Assembly (NCBI GenBank): GCA_026388125.1 | Contig: JAPLKJ010000190.1 | Location: 1 to 38,879, forward strand | Direction: 5' to 3' | DNA: 38,879 bases | DNA from: Elusimicrobiota bacterium | Lineage (GTDB): Bacteria > Elusimicrobiota > Elusimicrobia > Elusimicrobiales > UBA9959 | In this document: piece by piece, positions 26,820 to 35,557 of the stretch | Layout: each line of letters opens with the position of its first letter | How positions within the stretch are numbered: position 1 is the first letter of the stretch | Notes under the pieces: generated by a model | Database searches by the model: none | Seen by the model: only the letters and a program-made list of their open reading frames with translations | What the model was told of the DNA's origin: nothing | Translations under genes and position numbers: made by a program

Positions 26820-29800
26820 ATGCCGTCATGTGGAAAAACCATCAAGCGCCTGGCTTTAGCGGCCCTGCTGCTTTGCCCCGCGCTGACCGCATCGGCGCTG
26901 ACCGACCTGCGCCCCACCGTCTCGGACTATACCGCCAGCTCCATCACCTTCTCCTGGAACTCCTCCGGGACTTTCGTGGCGGCCATCTCCACCAATTCTA
27001 ATTTTTCCACGTTCATAGCAACCGGACCGCTGACGAGCAACACTACCACTTACACGAACCTTAACCTGAACACCACCTATTATTTCCAGGTAAAGAAGCA
27101 GTCCGAAGGCGACGCGGCCTACGCGCTGAACCGGGTCACGGTCTCCACCTGGGCCGCCGCCCCGTCAGCCCCTTACTTCGAGCCGTCCCGTTTTTCAGCG
27201 GTCTCGTCCTCCCTGGCCGTGGCCGGGCTTGGCTGGAACACGGGCGGCAACCCGGACTGGACCATTTACGAGGTGCAGTACGCCTCCAACCCCGCTTTTT
27301 CCGGGGCCCTGGCGGCCGACTATCAGCTGGCGGCGATATCCATAGACGTCGGCGGGCTCGACGCCAATACCACCTATTATTTCAGCATAAGGGCGCGCGC
27401 GTTCCGTGGCGCGTATTCTTCGTCCGCCACGGTTATTTCCACCGCCACGATGGCGCTGGAGCTTTCCGGGCTGAGGGAAACGCTGGATGAGACCAGCGTC
27501 ACGGTGAACTGGGCCCCTGTTTCTGACACCATACAGGCCCTGACCTCCGAAGGCTACCGTATACTTTATTCTGTTTCCGAACTGATGACCGGCCCGGCAG
27601 AGCGGCTGATAGCGGACGCGGCGACGTCCTCCGCCGTTCTTACCCCGCTCACCCGCAACACCACCTACTATTACAGGGCGGGCGCGCTGAACTGGAACGG
27701 CGCGGCCAAGTTCTCGGACAGGCACACCTTTACGACCCTCGCCGCGGCCCTGCTGAACTTCCAGAAGCTGTCCGTAGCCGACTACTCGGCGCGGCTGGGC
27801 TGGACGGCGCTCCCGTCCGCCCCGGTCACGGCCACCGCCGCGGGCTACAGGCTCGAGGCTTCCACCAGCGCCGCTTTCGAGACTTACCTTTCCTCCGGCA
27901 CCCCGAGCGTGCTCCTAAGCACGCTTACGGTCTCCGCGCTGGATTCGAACACCACTTATTATTTTCGGGCGGCGGCTCTGAACGCGGCGGGGAACCCCAA
28001 TTATACCGCCGTCGTAGCTTCGGTGACGCTGGCCGCGCCGATCCCTGAGAACCAGACCTACACCGTGCCGGACACCATGAGCCTCGAGGTGTTCTTCAAC
28101 CCGCTGCCGCCCGCCCCCCCCGGCATCTCCTGCGAAGGCTATCGGCTGGAGGCTTCGACCCTGCCTTTCGGCGCCGGAGGAACGGTGATATCCTCCGTTA
28201 CGCACGACAACCAGCTGGACCGGCTTGTGGTCCGGGGGCTGGCTTCGAACGCGGACTATTACCTGCGGCTGGGAACGCTTAACTGGCAGGACACTCCGAA
28301 CTACACCGACCTGGACATGACGAGGACGCTCCTGCCGCAGAGCTTTTCCCGGGCCGTCCTCGCCAGCGTGTGGCAGTCCAGCGCCGCGGCAGCATTCAGC
28401 CCCGGGGACGAAACCCCTGACGGCTTCGTGGCCGAAGCGTCCCTGTACACCTTCCCCAGCGAATTCTTCACCGGGATCTTCGCCAGCTCCGTCACCTACG
28501 ACCCGCAGGTCTCCACGCTGACCATCACGGGCCTGCCGCACAATAAGAAATTCTATTTCCGCGTGGGCGCCCTTTTCAACGGCGCAACCGTCTATCTCAA
28601 CACCACGCCGTCCCGCGGCTACACGCGCGCGCCGCCCCTGGCCGGCGTCATGGCCGGCGGGGTCTTCGCCTCCAGCGTAACCGTTACCTGGACGCCGCTG
28701 GCCTCCACGGACTCGAACCACTACCTGCTCGAAGCGGCCGCCGGAGACGATTTCTCCCCGGTGCTGTTCTTCTCCTCCACTGCGGTAAGTTCGGAGCCGG
28801 GCCTGACCATCAGCGGGCTTGAGCCGAACACCAGCTACTATTTCCGCGCCGGGACCTTCGACGAGGAAGGGGACGTCACCTATGTCGTCACCCCGGCCAC
28901 CTCCACCCTGGCCAACGCGCCGGTGCCGCGGCCCTTCGGCATCAGTCATTCCACCCTGACGCTCAACTGGCTGCCCGACTCGAACCCGCCGGACACGCTC
29001 TACCGGGCGGAGCTCGCGGATAATTCCGGGTTCCTCTCCCTCTCCTCCTCCGCCACCGTACTTACCTCAGCGACTTTCGAAGGGCTGGCTTCCAACACCC
29101 CCTACTGGTCGCGCGTTACGGCCGTCAACCGCCTCGGCCGGGAAACTCCTGCGGTGAGCTTCTCTTCCATAGCCACCGCCGCAGACTTCCCCGGCTACGC
29201 CGCCTATTCTGACGTAGGCGTCACTTCGGTCACGGTCAACTGGACCCCCGGCCTTAACCCGGCGGGGACCTCCTACCTGGTGGGCGTTTCCACGAACACT
29301 GATTTTTCCGCCGTGACAGAAACCACCACGCTCAATTACCAGGCGTCGTTCGGCGGGCTCATCTCCAACGCCAGCTACTATCTGCGCGTAGGGGCCCTGA
29401 ACCTGGACGGCCTGGCCACCGATCCGGCCACGCCGCTGGGGACCGCGCTGACCCGGCCGGCCACCGCCTATCTTTTCCCGGTCACCACGCAGACGTTCAC
29501 GGCTTTCATGATAGACGGCTTCTCCGTGAACTGGGGCGGTAACGGCAACTCGCCCCTTACGCGCTACAACGTGGAGATCTCCACCATGCCGGAGGCTTTC
29601 TTCGTCATGTACGCTTCGCGTTCCGTAACAGCAGAAACCTGCCCGTTCTCAGACCTGCCCATGAACACCACTTATTGGGCGCGCATCCAGGCCGAAGGGC
29701 AGAGCGGGCTCCTGTCCGACTTCGTCTCCACCGGCACGGCGCGCACGCTGATGGTCTCGCACCTGCACGCGGTAGCGCAGAAGGACAACACTATTTCCCT

Positions 29801-30455
29801 GGAAACGTCCTACGGCACCATCTCGGTTTACCTGCCCAGGGGCTCGCTGGGCAGCTCTACGATAATAGACCTCAGGCCGGTTTCCGTCTTCGCCCCGCCC
29901 GTTTCCGCGGTGGCGGACCTGCGGCCCACCGGCATCGGCATCTCGATAACGTACTACCCGGCCCCGCTGATCCTCAACGCCATCACCATTACGCTCCCTT
30001 ACAGGCCGGGAAGCCTCCCCGGAGGGACCGACAGGGCGAAGCTGGTCATCGCGCTTTACGACGAGATAAGCGGCATCTGGGTGCCGCTGCCTTCCGTCTC
30101 CGACACCTCCGGCAACAGGGTGGTGGCCCAGACCTGGCATTTGTCCACTTTCCAGCTGATGGAAACGGTTTCACAGACGGCCCTGTCGGAAGTCAAGATC
30201 TACCCTAACCCGTACAAACCGAACACCACGGCCGAAGTGATGCATTTCACGAATATGACCCCGTACGCCAAGGTCAGGATCTACACTTTCCTGGGCGAAC
30301 TGGTGCGCGACCTTAAAGCGGACATCAACGGCATGGCTTACTGGGACGGGCGGAACAACGCCGGAGAAAAAGCCGCCAGCGGCGTCTATATCGCTTACAT
30401 CCGCAGCAGCGACAAGAAGAAAGACAAGACTTTCAAGATCGCGCTGGAAAGATAA
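26820..30455 (+). CDS. Exported fibronectin type III repeat protein with FlgD-like/T9SS-type C-terminal domain
   Basis: Signal peptide; about ten repeats ending in NTTYYFRAGALN-type motifs; C-terminus KIYPNPYKPN...VRIYTFLGELVRDL...WDGRNNAGEKAASGVYIAYI...KIALER. Confidence 0.88.
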   Translation: MPSCGKTIKRLALAALLLCPALTASALTDLRPTVSDYTASSITFSWNSSGTFVAAISTNSNFSTFIATGPLTSNTTTYTNLNLNTTYYFQVKKQSEGDAAYALNRVTVSTWAAAPSAPYFEPSRFSAVSSSLAVAGLGWNTGGNPDWTIYEVQYASNPAFSGALAADYQLAAISIDVGGLDANTTYYFSIRARAFRGAYSSSATVISTATMALELSGLRETLDETSVTVNWAPVSDTIQALTSEGYRILYSVSELMTGPAERLIADAATSSAVLTPLTRNTTYYYRAGALNWNGAAKFSDRHTFTTLAAALLNFQKLSVADYSARLGWTALPSAPVTATAAGYRLEASTSAAFETYLSSGTPSVLLSTLTVSALDSNTTYYFRAAALNAAGNPNYTAVVASVTLAAPIPENQTYTVPDTMSLEVFFNPLPPAPPGISCEGYRLEASTLPFGAGGTVISSVTHDNQLDRLVVRGLASNADYYLRLGTLNWQDTPNYTDLDMTRTLLPQSFSRAVLASVWQSSAAAAFSPGDETPDGFVAEASLYTFPSEFFTGIFASSVTYDPQVSTLTITGLPHNKKFYFRVGALFNGATVYLNTTPSRGYTRAPPLAGVMAGGVFASSVTVTWTPLASTDSNHYLLEAAAGDDFSPVLFFSSTAVSSEPGLTISGLEPNTSYYFRAGTFDEEGDVTYVVTPATSTLANAPVPRPFGISHSTLTLNWLPDSNPPDTLYRAELADNSGFLSLSSSATVLTSATFEGLASNTPYWSRVTAVNRLGRETPAVSFSSIATAADFPGYAAYSDVGVTSVTVNWTPGLNPAGTSYLVGVSTNTDFSAVTETTTLNYQASFGGLISNASYYLRVGALNLDGLATDPATPLGTALTRPATAYLFPVTTQTFTAFMIDGFSVNWGGNGNSPLTRYNVEISTMPEAFFVMYASRSVTAETCPFSDLPMNTTYWARIQAEGQSGLLSDFVSTGTARTLMVSHLHAVAQKDNTISLETSYGTISVYLPRGSLGSSTIIDLRPVSVFAPPVSAVADLRPTGIGISITYYPAPLILNAITITLPYRPGSLPGGTDRAKLVIALYDEISGIWVPLPSVSDTSGNRVVAQTWHLSTFQLMETVSQTALSEVKIYPNPYKPNTTAEVMHFTNMTPYAKVRIYTFLGELVRDLKADINGMAYWDGRNNAGEKAASGVYIAYIRSSDKKKDKTFKIALER

Positions 30456-30518
30456 AGGGCTCGGAGATCAAGAATAGAGGATCCGGGGTCGGAAGTCGGG
30501 GACGGAAGACGGGAGCTT

Positions 30519-31526
30519 ATGAAAGGACCGAAGAAAAGGTGCGCGGGCACATTCGCGGCTTTACTGCCGTGGCTGCTGCTCTGCGCCCCGCTGTGCCCGG
30601 GCCGGGCGGCCGCCAGCAGCTTCAGCTCCGACTCGGCCGGTACGGCCGGGGTGCAATTCCTTAAGATCGCCTCCGGGGCGCGGGGCGCGGGGCTGGGCGA
30701 GGCCTATTCCGCGTTCGTCGACGACGCTTTCGCGCTGGACTGGAACCCGGCGGGCCTGATAAACATAGAGGCCCAGTCCCTGGTCTTCATGCACGCGCCA
30801 TACCTGGCCGAGACCTACGTGGACTACTTCGCCTACGCCGAGAAGGCCGGCGAGGTGGGCGCCTGGGGCGTGTCCGGCAAGTACATGAATTTCGGCGAGC
30901 TGCGCCATACGGATTCCAGCGGCTTCGACATGGGGGCGTTCACCCCGTACGACATGTCCATGAGCGTCGGGCTCGCCTGCTATATCACGGGGTTCAACAA
31001 GGACCCCGACGAGCGTTTCGTGCTGGGCGCCACCGGCAAGTTCGTGCGCTCGAAGATAATTTCCGCCGACAGCACTCTTTCCGCGGATATAGGCCTGCTG
31101 ACCCCGCTGATGCTGGACAAGACCTTCCGCATGGCGCTTACGGCGCAGAACATCATGGGGACGCTGCGCTTCGACAAAGAGGAGACCCAGCTGCCGCTCG
31201 TCCTGCGGCTGGGCAGCCTCATCAGCCTCTCCAAATATCTAAATATTACCGCCGATATCGTGGCGGCGCGCGACTACCTGCCTTACCTGGCCGCCGGCAG
31301 CGAGGCGCGGATCCGCGCCTACGAGGATATGGACCTTTTCCTGCGCGCGGGCTTCAACACGCGCGCGGTGAGCGACACTTCCGGCGCCCGCAACGTCACC
31401 TTCGGCGCGGGGCTGCGCTTCAGCGGCTACCGCCTGGATTACGCTTTTTCCCCTTTCGGCGTGCTGGGCTCGGCGCACCGGATCTCTATTTCCATGATCT
31501 TCAGCAGCCCGCAGTACAGGCGCTGA
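30519..31526 (+). CDS. PorV/PorQ family outer-membrane protein
   Basis: GTAGVQFLKIASGARGAGLGEAYSAFVDDAFALDWNPAGL, PorV/UPF0164 N-terminal signature; GGGAG RBS. Confidence 0.85.
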   Translation: MKGPKKRCAGTFAALLPWLLLCAPLCPGRAAASSFSSDSAGTAGVQFLKIASGARGAGLGEAYSAFVDDAFALDWNPAGLINIEAQSLVFMHAPYLAETYVDYFAYAEKAGEVGAWGVSGKYMNFGELRHTDSSGFDMGAFTPYDMSMSVGLACYITGFNKDPDERFVLGATGKFVRSKIISADSTLSADIGLLTPLMLDKTFRMALTAQNIMGTLRFDKEETQLPLVLRLGSLISLSKYLNITADIVAARDYLPYLAAGSEARIRAYEDMDLFLRAGFNTRAVSDTSGARNVTFGAGLRFSGYRLDYAFSPFGVLGSAHRISISMIFSSPQYRR

Positions 31527-31532
31527 GACAGC

Positions 31533-32783
31533 CTACCCCCCGGCCGCGGTCCGGTTCTTCGAAGTAAGGGGGAAAGAAATAATAAACCACGCGGAAGAGA
31601 AGGCCAGCCCAAGCGCCGGATAGAAGTTCGGCGCCACGGTCCCCGCCGCCTTGAGCGCGGACACCCAGGTGGCAGTAAGCCCCTTTGCGAACCGGTAGGT
31701 GAAGGCGTCCGCCACCTGCTTGGCGCGGTAGCGCGTATCGTAGGAGAACGGGATATAGAGCGTCTCCTTGGACGCCCTGAAGATGGAATAGTCCATGCCC
31801 TTGAACAGCAGCAGCGCCGCGGAAGCCACGCCCAGCGCCGGGTAGACGAACAGCAGCAGGCAGGTGACTATATGCACGGCGGGGATGGCGGTGAGTATGC
31901 CGCGCCGCGGTATATAGCGCAGCAGCAGCGGGGTCAGCAGGAACTGCATCGAGAACGAGAAAACGTTCACGTACATCCAGAAATGGCCGAAATAAGCGGT
32001 GCGCTGGTCTTTCAGCGGCATATAGTCCTGCACCAGCTGCGTCCAGCGGAAATCCAGCGCCGTGGCCACTACCTGCGCGGAGAAGATGATGAAAGCGATA
32101 TACAGCACGGTCCGGTTCTCGGCCAGTATGCTCAGGTGCAGGTGGCCTTTTTTACCGCCGGCCTCGTCCGCCGCCGGCTTGGGCTCCCCGGCGTTGTTGT
32201 AGCCTATCCAGAACAGGACGACGGCCGGGAGGATGACCGCGGCGGAGAAAGAGATAAAGATCTCCGTGCCCAGGCCCACCGCGAACCGGCCCAGCAGGTA
32301 GCCGCCGGCCAGCGACCCCAGCGCGCCCAGCCCGGCCACGGGGCCGTTGAACACCTTCCCCTCCTCGTCCTTCAGCACGCTGTTTATGAAGGACCAGTAC
32401 TGCTCTGAAATGATCACCACATAGGATTCCTTGAACACCAGCAGCAGGAAGGCCAGCCACCTGCCGGCATGCCCCAGGCCCAGCCAGGCCAGGAAAAAGA
32501 AGGCGGCGCTGCCCAGCATCGAGACGGCCATGGCCTTCTTGGCGCCCGCCGCCGAGAGCAGGCGGCCGTAGCCGTAGATCATGGCGGCCATCATGAACGG
32601 CACGCAGGCTATGGCGTAGGGCTTGGCCCCGGCGCCGAACTGGTCGATGAAAATGGATTCCGCCGGCGAGCGGATGAACTCGTAACCGCAGAACAGGAAA
32701 GAGGCCGAAAGCCCGGCCATAAAAACGGCGCCGGCCACGTGCCTGCCCCGTTCGGTCTTAAGCGCGGCGTGTAGTGTGGACAT
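31533..32783 (-). CDS. NTP/NDP exchange transporter (TlcA/NTT)-like membrane protein
   Basis: About 12 hydrophobic segments; FRASKETLYIPFSYDTRYRAKQVADAFTYRFAKGL resembles the conserved NTT/ADP-ATP translocase region. Confidence 0.65.
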   Translation of the reverse strand: MSTLHAALKTERGRHVAGAVFMAGLSASFLFCGYEFIRSPAESIFIDQFGAGAKPYAIACVPFMMAAMIYGYGRLLSAAGAKKAMAVSMLGSAAFFFLAWLGLGHAGRWLAFLLLVFKESYVVIISEQYWSFINSVLKDEEGKVFNGPVAGLGALGSLAGGYLLGRFAVGLGTEIFISFSAAVILPAVVLFWIGYNNAGEPKPAADEAGGKKGHLHLSILAENRTVLYIAFIIFSAQVVATALDFRWTQLVQDYMPLKDQRTAYFGHFWMYVNVFSFSMQFLLTPLLLRYIPRRGILTAIPAVHIVTCLLLFVYPALGVASAALLLFKGMDYSIFRASKETLYIPFSYDTRYRAKQVADAFTYRFAKGLTATWVSALKAAGTVAPNFYPALGLAFSSAWFIISFPLTSKNRTAAGG

Positions 32784-32834
32784 AGCTGCACGGGCTGGAC
32801 TGCGGCTGGCTGACCTTCCGGCGGCCGGGCGCGG

Positions 32835-33823
32835 TCAGCACTTGAACTGGCCTTTCTCGTATAGCGTGATCTTTTTGCCGCTCTTCAGCGTCGCGGTCAC
32901 TTTCTTGTCTTCGGTGTTTATCAGGTCCCAGTGCACGGCCGAGCTGTTGTAGCCGAGCTTCTCTTTCTTTTCCTTCGTGAGCTTCGAGATGGCGCCCGCG
33001 TAGGTGTCCGAGTAGGAACTGCCGATGGCCACGTGGCAGTTGCCGTATTTGCCGCCATGGTTCTCGTCGAACAGCGTGTCGGCCATGAATTTGTCTCTGG
33101 CGAAGTGAAGATCTCGAACGACGGGATATTGTGCCCGCTTATCCCGAGGAATTTGCGCATCTCGCCCATCTTCACCTCAAGGTCCATGGAGCGCGACTCC
33201 GTACGGATCACGTCTATGTTCAGGCCGTTAAGCCATTTCTTTATGGCCGTGGAATTTTTATAGACCTCGGCCCATTTTTTGGCCGGGTTTTTTTCGTCAA
33301 GGAAACAGGCCCTGGCTATCTGCCGGGCGTATTCCTTCACGGACAGCCTGGCCTGGCGGGCCAGCTCCGCGGTGGGGTAGGTGCACAGCGTCCAGCCGAA
33401 TTTGCCGCGCTCCTCGTTCTTCGTCATGATGTCGCGCAGCGTTTTGCGGGTTATGGCCACCTGCGCCTGGCGCCGGGTATCTATGCCTTTAAGGTGCGTC
33501 AGCGACGCCGGCGCGGTTATGTAGATATTGCCGTTCAGCGCGCCGAACAGCTCCTTTTCCCCCGCCGGCAGGAAGGCGCGCTGACCCTCGTCGGAAAACT
33601 CGTAGAAGTCGCGCTCCAGCCGGGGGCTGGGCATGAACCGGAAAACCACGTTGCGGCCGGCCTGCACGAGCTTGCGGTGCACCACCTCGCCGAGCTCCCG
33701 GCCTTCCAGGTCGCAGCGCACGAGCACGGTGTCGTACCTGGCGGAGCCGGGGCGGGCCGTGGTCAGTCCCCAGATAAGCGTATCCGCGTATTTCTCCAGC
33801 TGAACCTTAGTATAAATGCTCAT
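32835..33823 (-). pseudogene. M29-family aminopeptidase disrupted by internal deletion plus frameshift
   Basis: N-part MSIYTKVQLEKYADTLIWGLTTARPG...NIPSFEIFTSPE in one frame; C-part MADTLFDENHGGKYGNCHVAIGSSYSDTY...SSAVHWDLINTEDK in another; intervening conserved region missing. Confidence 0.8.
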
Positions 33824-33942
33824 GCCATTCTCCTTGGCCGCCTTACCGACCTTTTAATTATATTCTATTTCGCGGTCATTTGGCCCTTGCCATATAGGTC
33901 CTTTGGCACTTAATAAACGCAGTGGTTCAGCTACAATTAAGT

Positions 33943-33984
33943 ATGGACCATCAGGATCTTGCCGTTAACCGGTTTCAACTATGA
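33943..33984 (+). other. Possible 13-codon upstream ORF overlapping the next start (ATGA)
   Basis: ATG GAC CAT CAG GAT CTT GCC GTT AAC CGG TTT CAA CTA TGA. Confidence 0.3.
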
Positions 33985-34958
33985 TAAAACTTATTTCTCT
34001 CGTATCGGTGCTCCTGCTTGCCTCCTCTAACCTCCGGGCGCAGCTCAATGTCTATTTCGTGGATGTCGGCCAGGGCGACGCCATTTACATCGAACTGCCC
34101 AACCATCACAATGTCCTCATCGACGGCGGCCCCTCGGGTGAGCCTATTGCTAAGTTCCTCAAAGAGAAGGGCGTGACCACCATCGACCACGTGCTGCTCA
34201 CCCATCCGCACAGCGACCATTACCGCGGCCTGAAAAAGGTCTTCACGGCCTTCGACGTCAAGAATTATTACGATACCAAGGCCGAGAACAGGGACGCCCA
34301 GGGTGACAACAACCTGCGGGACCTGGCCGCCGCGGAACCGGGCTGCAAGACCCATTATCCCGAGCCCGGCGAAACGCTGAACTGGGATTCCAGGGTTACG
34401 GTAAAGGTGCTGAACTCCTGCTATGAGCCGGTGATAACGCACAACAACGACGAAACCAACGCCTGCTCCCTGGTGATCCGGCTGTTCTACAACGGCACCG
34501 GGCTGCTGTTCATGGGCGACGCCGATACCGCCGTGGAGAACGCGATGACCCGGATCTTCAAGTCAGGCCTGCAGTCCTACGGGCTGAAGGTCGGCCACCA
34601 CGGCTCGCGCTATTCTTCCAGCGAAAATTTCCTCGCCCGCGTACAGCCCAAAGTGGCCGTTATCTCGGTGGGCGTGGACAACGTCTACGGCCATCCGCAT
34701 AAAGAGGCCATCGACCGCATCAGGGCGACCGGCGCCAAGATCTTCTACACTACCAGCGGCACCCAGACGCTCTTCATCCCTGCTCCCCAGAAAGGCGTGG
34801 AGCCCGTGCTGCAGGGCCCGGTGCCCTATGACCCGGGCGCCGCCGCCCAGCCTCAGGCCGTCAGGGACGTGGTCTATACCCCCGAAGTGCAGGCGCCTGA
34901 CAGCGTGAATTCGCAAGCGCTGGACCAGCTGACGCAGCAGGCCGCGGACCAGAATTAA
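33981..34958 (+). CDS. Secreted ComEC/Rec2-like MBL-fold hydrolase
   Basis: Signal peptide MIKLISLVSVLLLASSNLRAQ; LNVYFVDVGQGDAIYIELP, HPHSDHYRGL (HxHxDH), LKVGHHGSRYSSS. Confidence 0.9.
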   Translation: MIKLISLVSVLLLASSNLRAQLNVYFVDVGQGDAIYIELPNHHNVLIDGGPSGEPIAKFLKEKGVTTIDHVLLTHPHSDHYRGLKKVFTAFDVKNYYDTKAENRDAQGDNNLRDLAAAEPGCKTHYPEPGETLNWDSRVTVKVLNSCYEPVITHNNDETNACSLVIRLFYNGTGLLFMGDADTAVENAMTRIFKSGLQSYGLKVGHHGSRYSSSENFLARVQPKVAVISVGVDNVYGHPHKEAIDRIRATGAKIFYTTSGTQTLFIPAPQKGVEPVLQGPVPYDPGAAAQPQAVRDVVYTPEVQAPDSVNSQALDQLTQQAADQN

Positions 34959-34974
34959 AGGACCGCTATAAAGC

Positions 34975-35010
34975 AAAAAGGCCGTCCGCCTGAAGCGGAC
35001 GGCCTTTTTT
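34975..35010. terminator. Bidirectional intrinsic terminator
   Basis: AAAA-AGGCCGTCCGC-CTGAA-GCGGACGGCCT-TTTTT, perfect 11-bp stem. Confidence 0.95.
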
Positions 35011-35028
35011 CCGGGCCGGGACAAGAAC

Positions 35029-35487
35029 TTACTGCTGCTGGTTCAGCTCGAATCTCCTGGCGGCGGCAAGGCTTTTCATGTAGGCCACAAAATCCGGATT
35101 CCCTTTGGCCACCTCGTTGAAATGCTCTGCGAGCAGCACGAAAACTTTGGAATCTTCCTCGCAGATCACGGTAGCGTTCCTGGGTGCCCTTTCCAGCAGC
35201 GCCATCTCGCCGAAGAAATCGCCTGAACTGAGCGAGGCCACCTTATGGGCGGAACTTAAAAACCCTTTTTTAATATTGACGCTCAGTTTCCCGGAATAGA
35301 CCAGGTAGAACGCGTCCCCCGGCCCGCCCTGTTTGCATACTTTCTCGTCTTTCTTATATTCGAAGAGCATTACAAAGGCGAAGATCTTCTCGAGCAGCCC
35401 TACGGTCATCTGGCTGAAAAAGCTGACCTTGCGGGCCATGTTAGTGAATTCCGCGATATCTGCGTCGGTAGCGTTGATTCTTTTCAT
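35029..35487 (-). CDS. Cyclic nucleotide-binding domain protein (CRP-like sensor fold, no HTH)
   Basis: VCKQGGPGDAFYLVYSGKLSV...LSSGDFFGEMALLERAPRNATVICEEDSKVFVL. Confidence 0.9.
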   Translation of the reverse strand: MKRINATDADIAEFTNMARKVSFFSQMTVGLLEKIFAFVMLFEYKKDEKVCKQGGPGDAFYLVYSGKLSVNIKKGFLSSAHKVASLSSGDFFGEMALLERAPRNATVICEEDSKVFVLLAEHFNEVAKGNPDFVAYMKSLAAARRFELNQQQ

Positions 35488-35557
35488 AATCCCCTAGCGG
35501 ATATTCTACCTTATTATTACGAAAACTTTTCAGGCGGCGGCGCCCGGGAAGGCCAGG

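Noticed and set aside
27915-28949. 344-aa minus-strand ORF opposite the FN3 protein
   Set aside because: Periodic antisense of FN3 repeats; composition artefact
26820-29750. Regularly spaced repeats suggesting CRISPR or satellite DNA
   Set aside because: Periodicity is about 300 bp, diverged at DNA level and in frame; it reflects FN3 protein repeats
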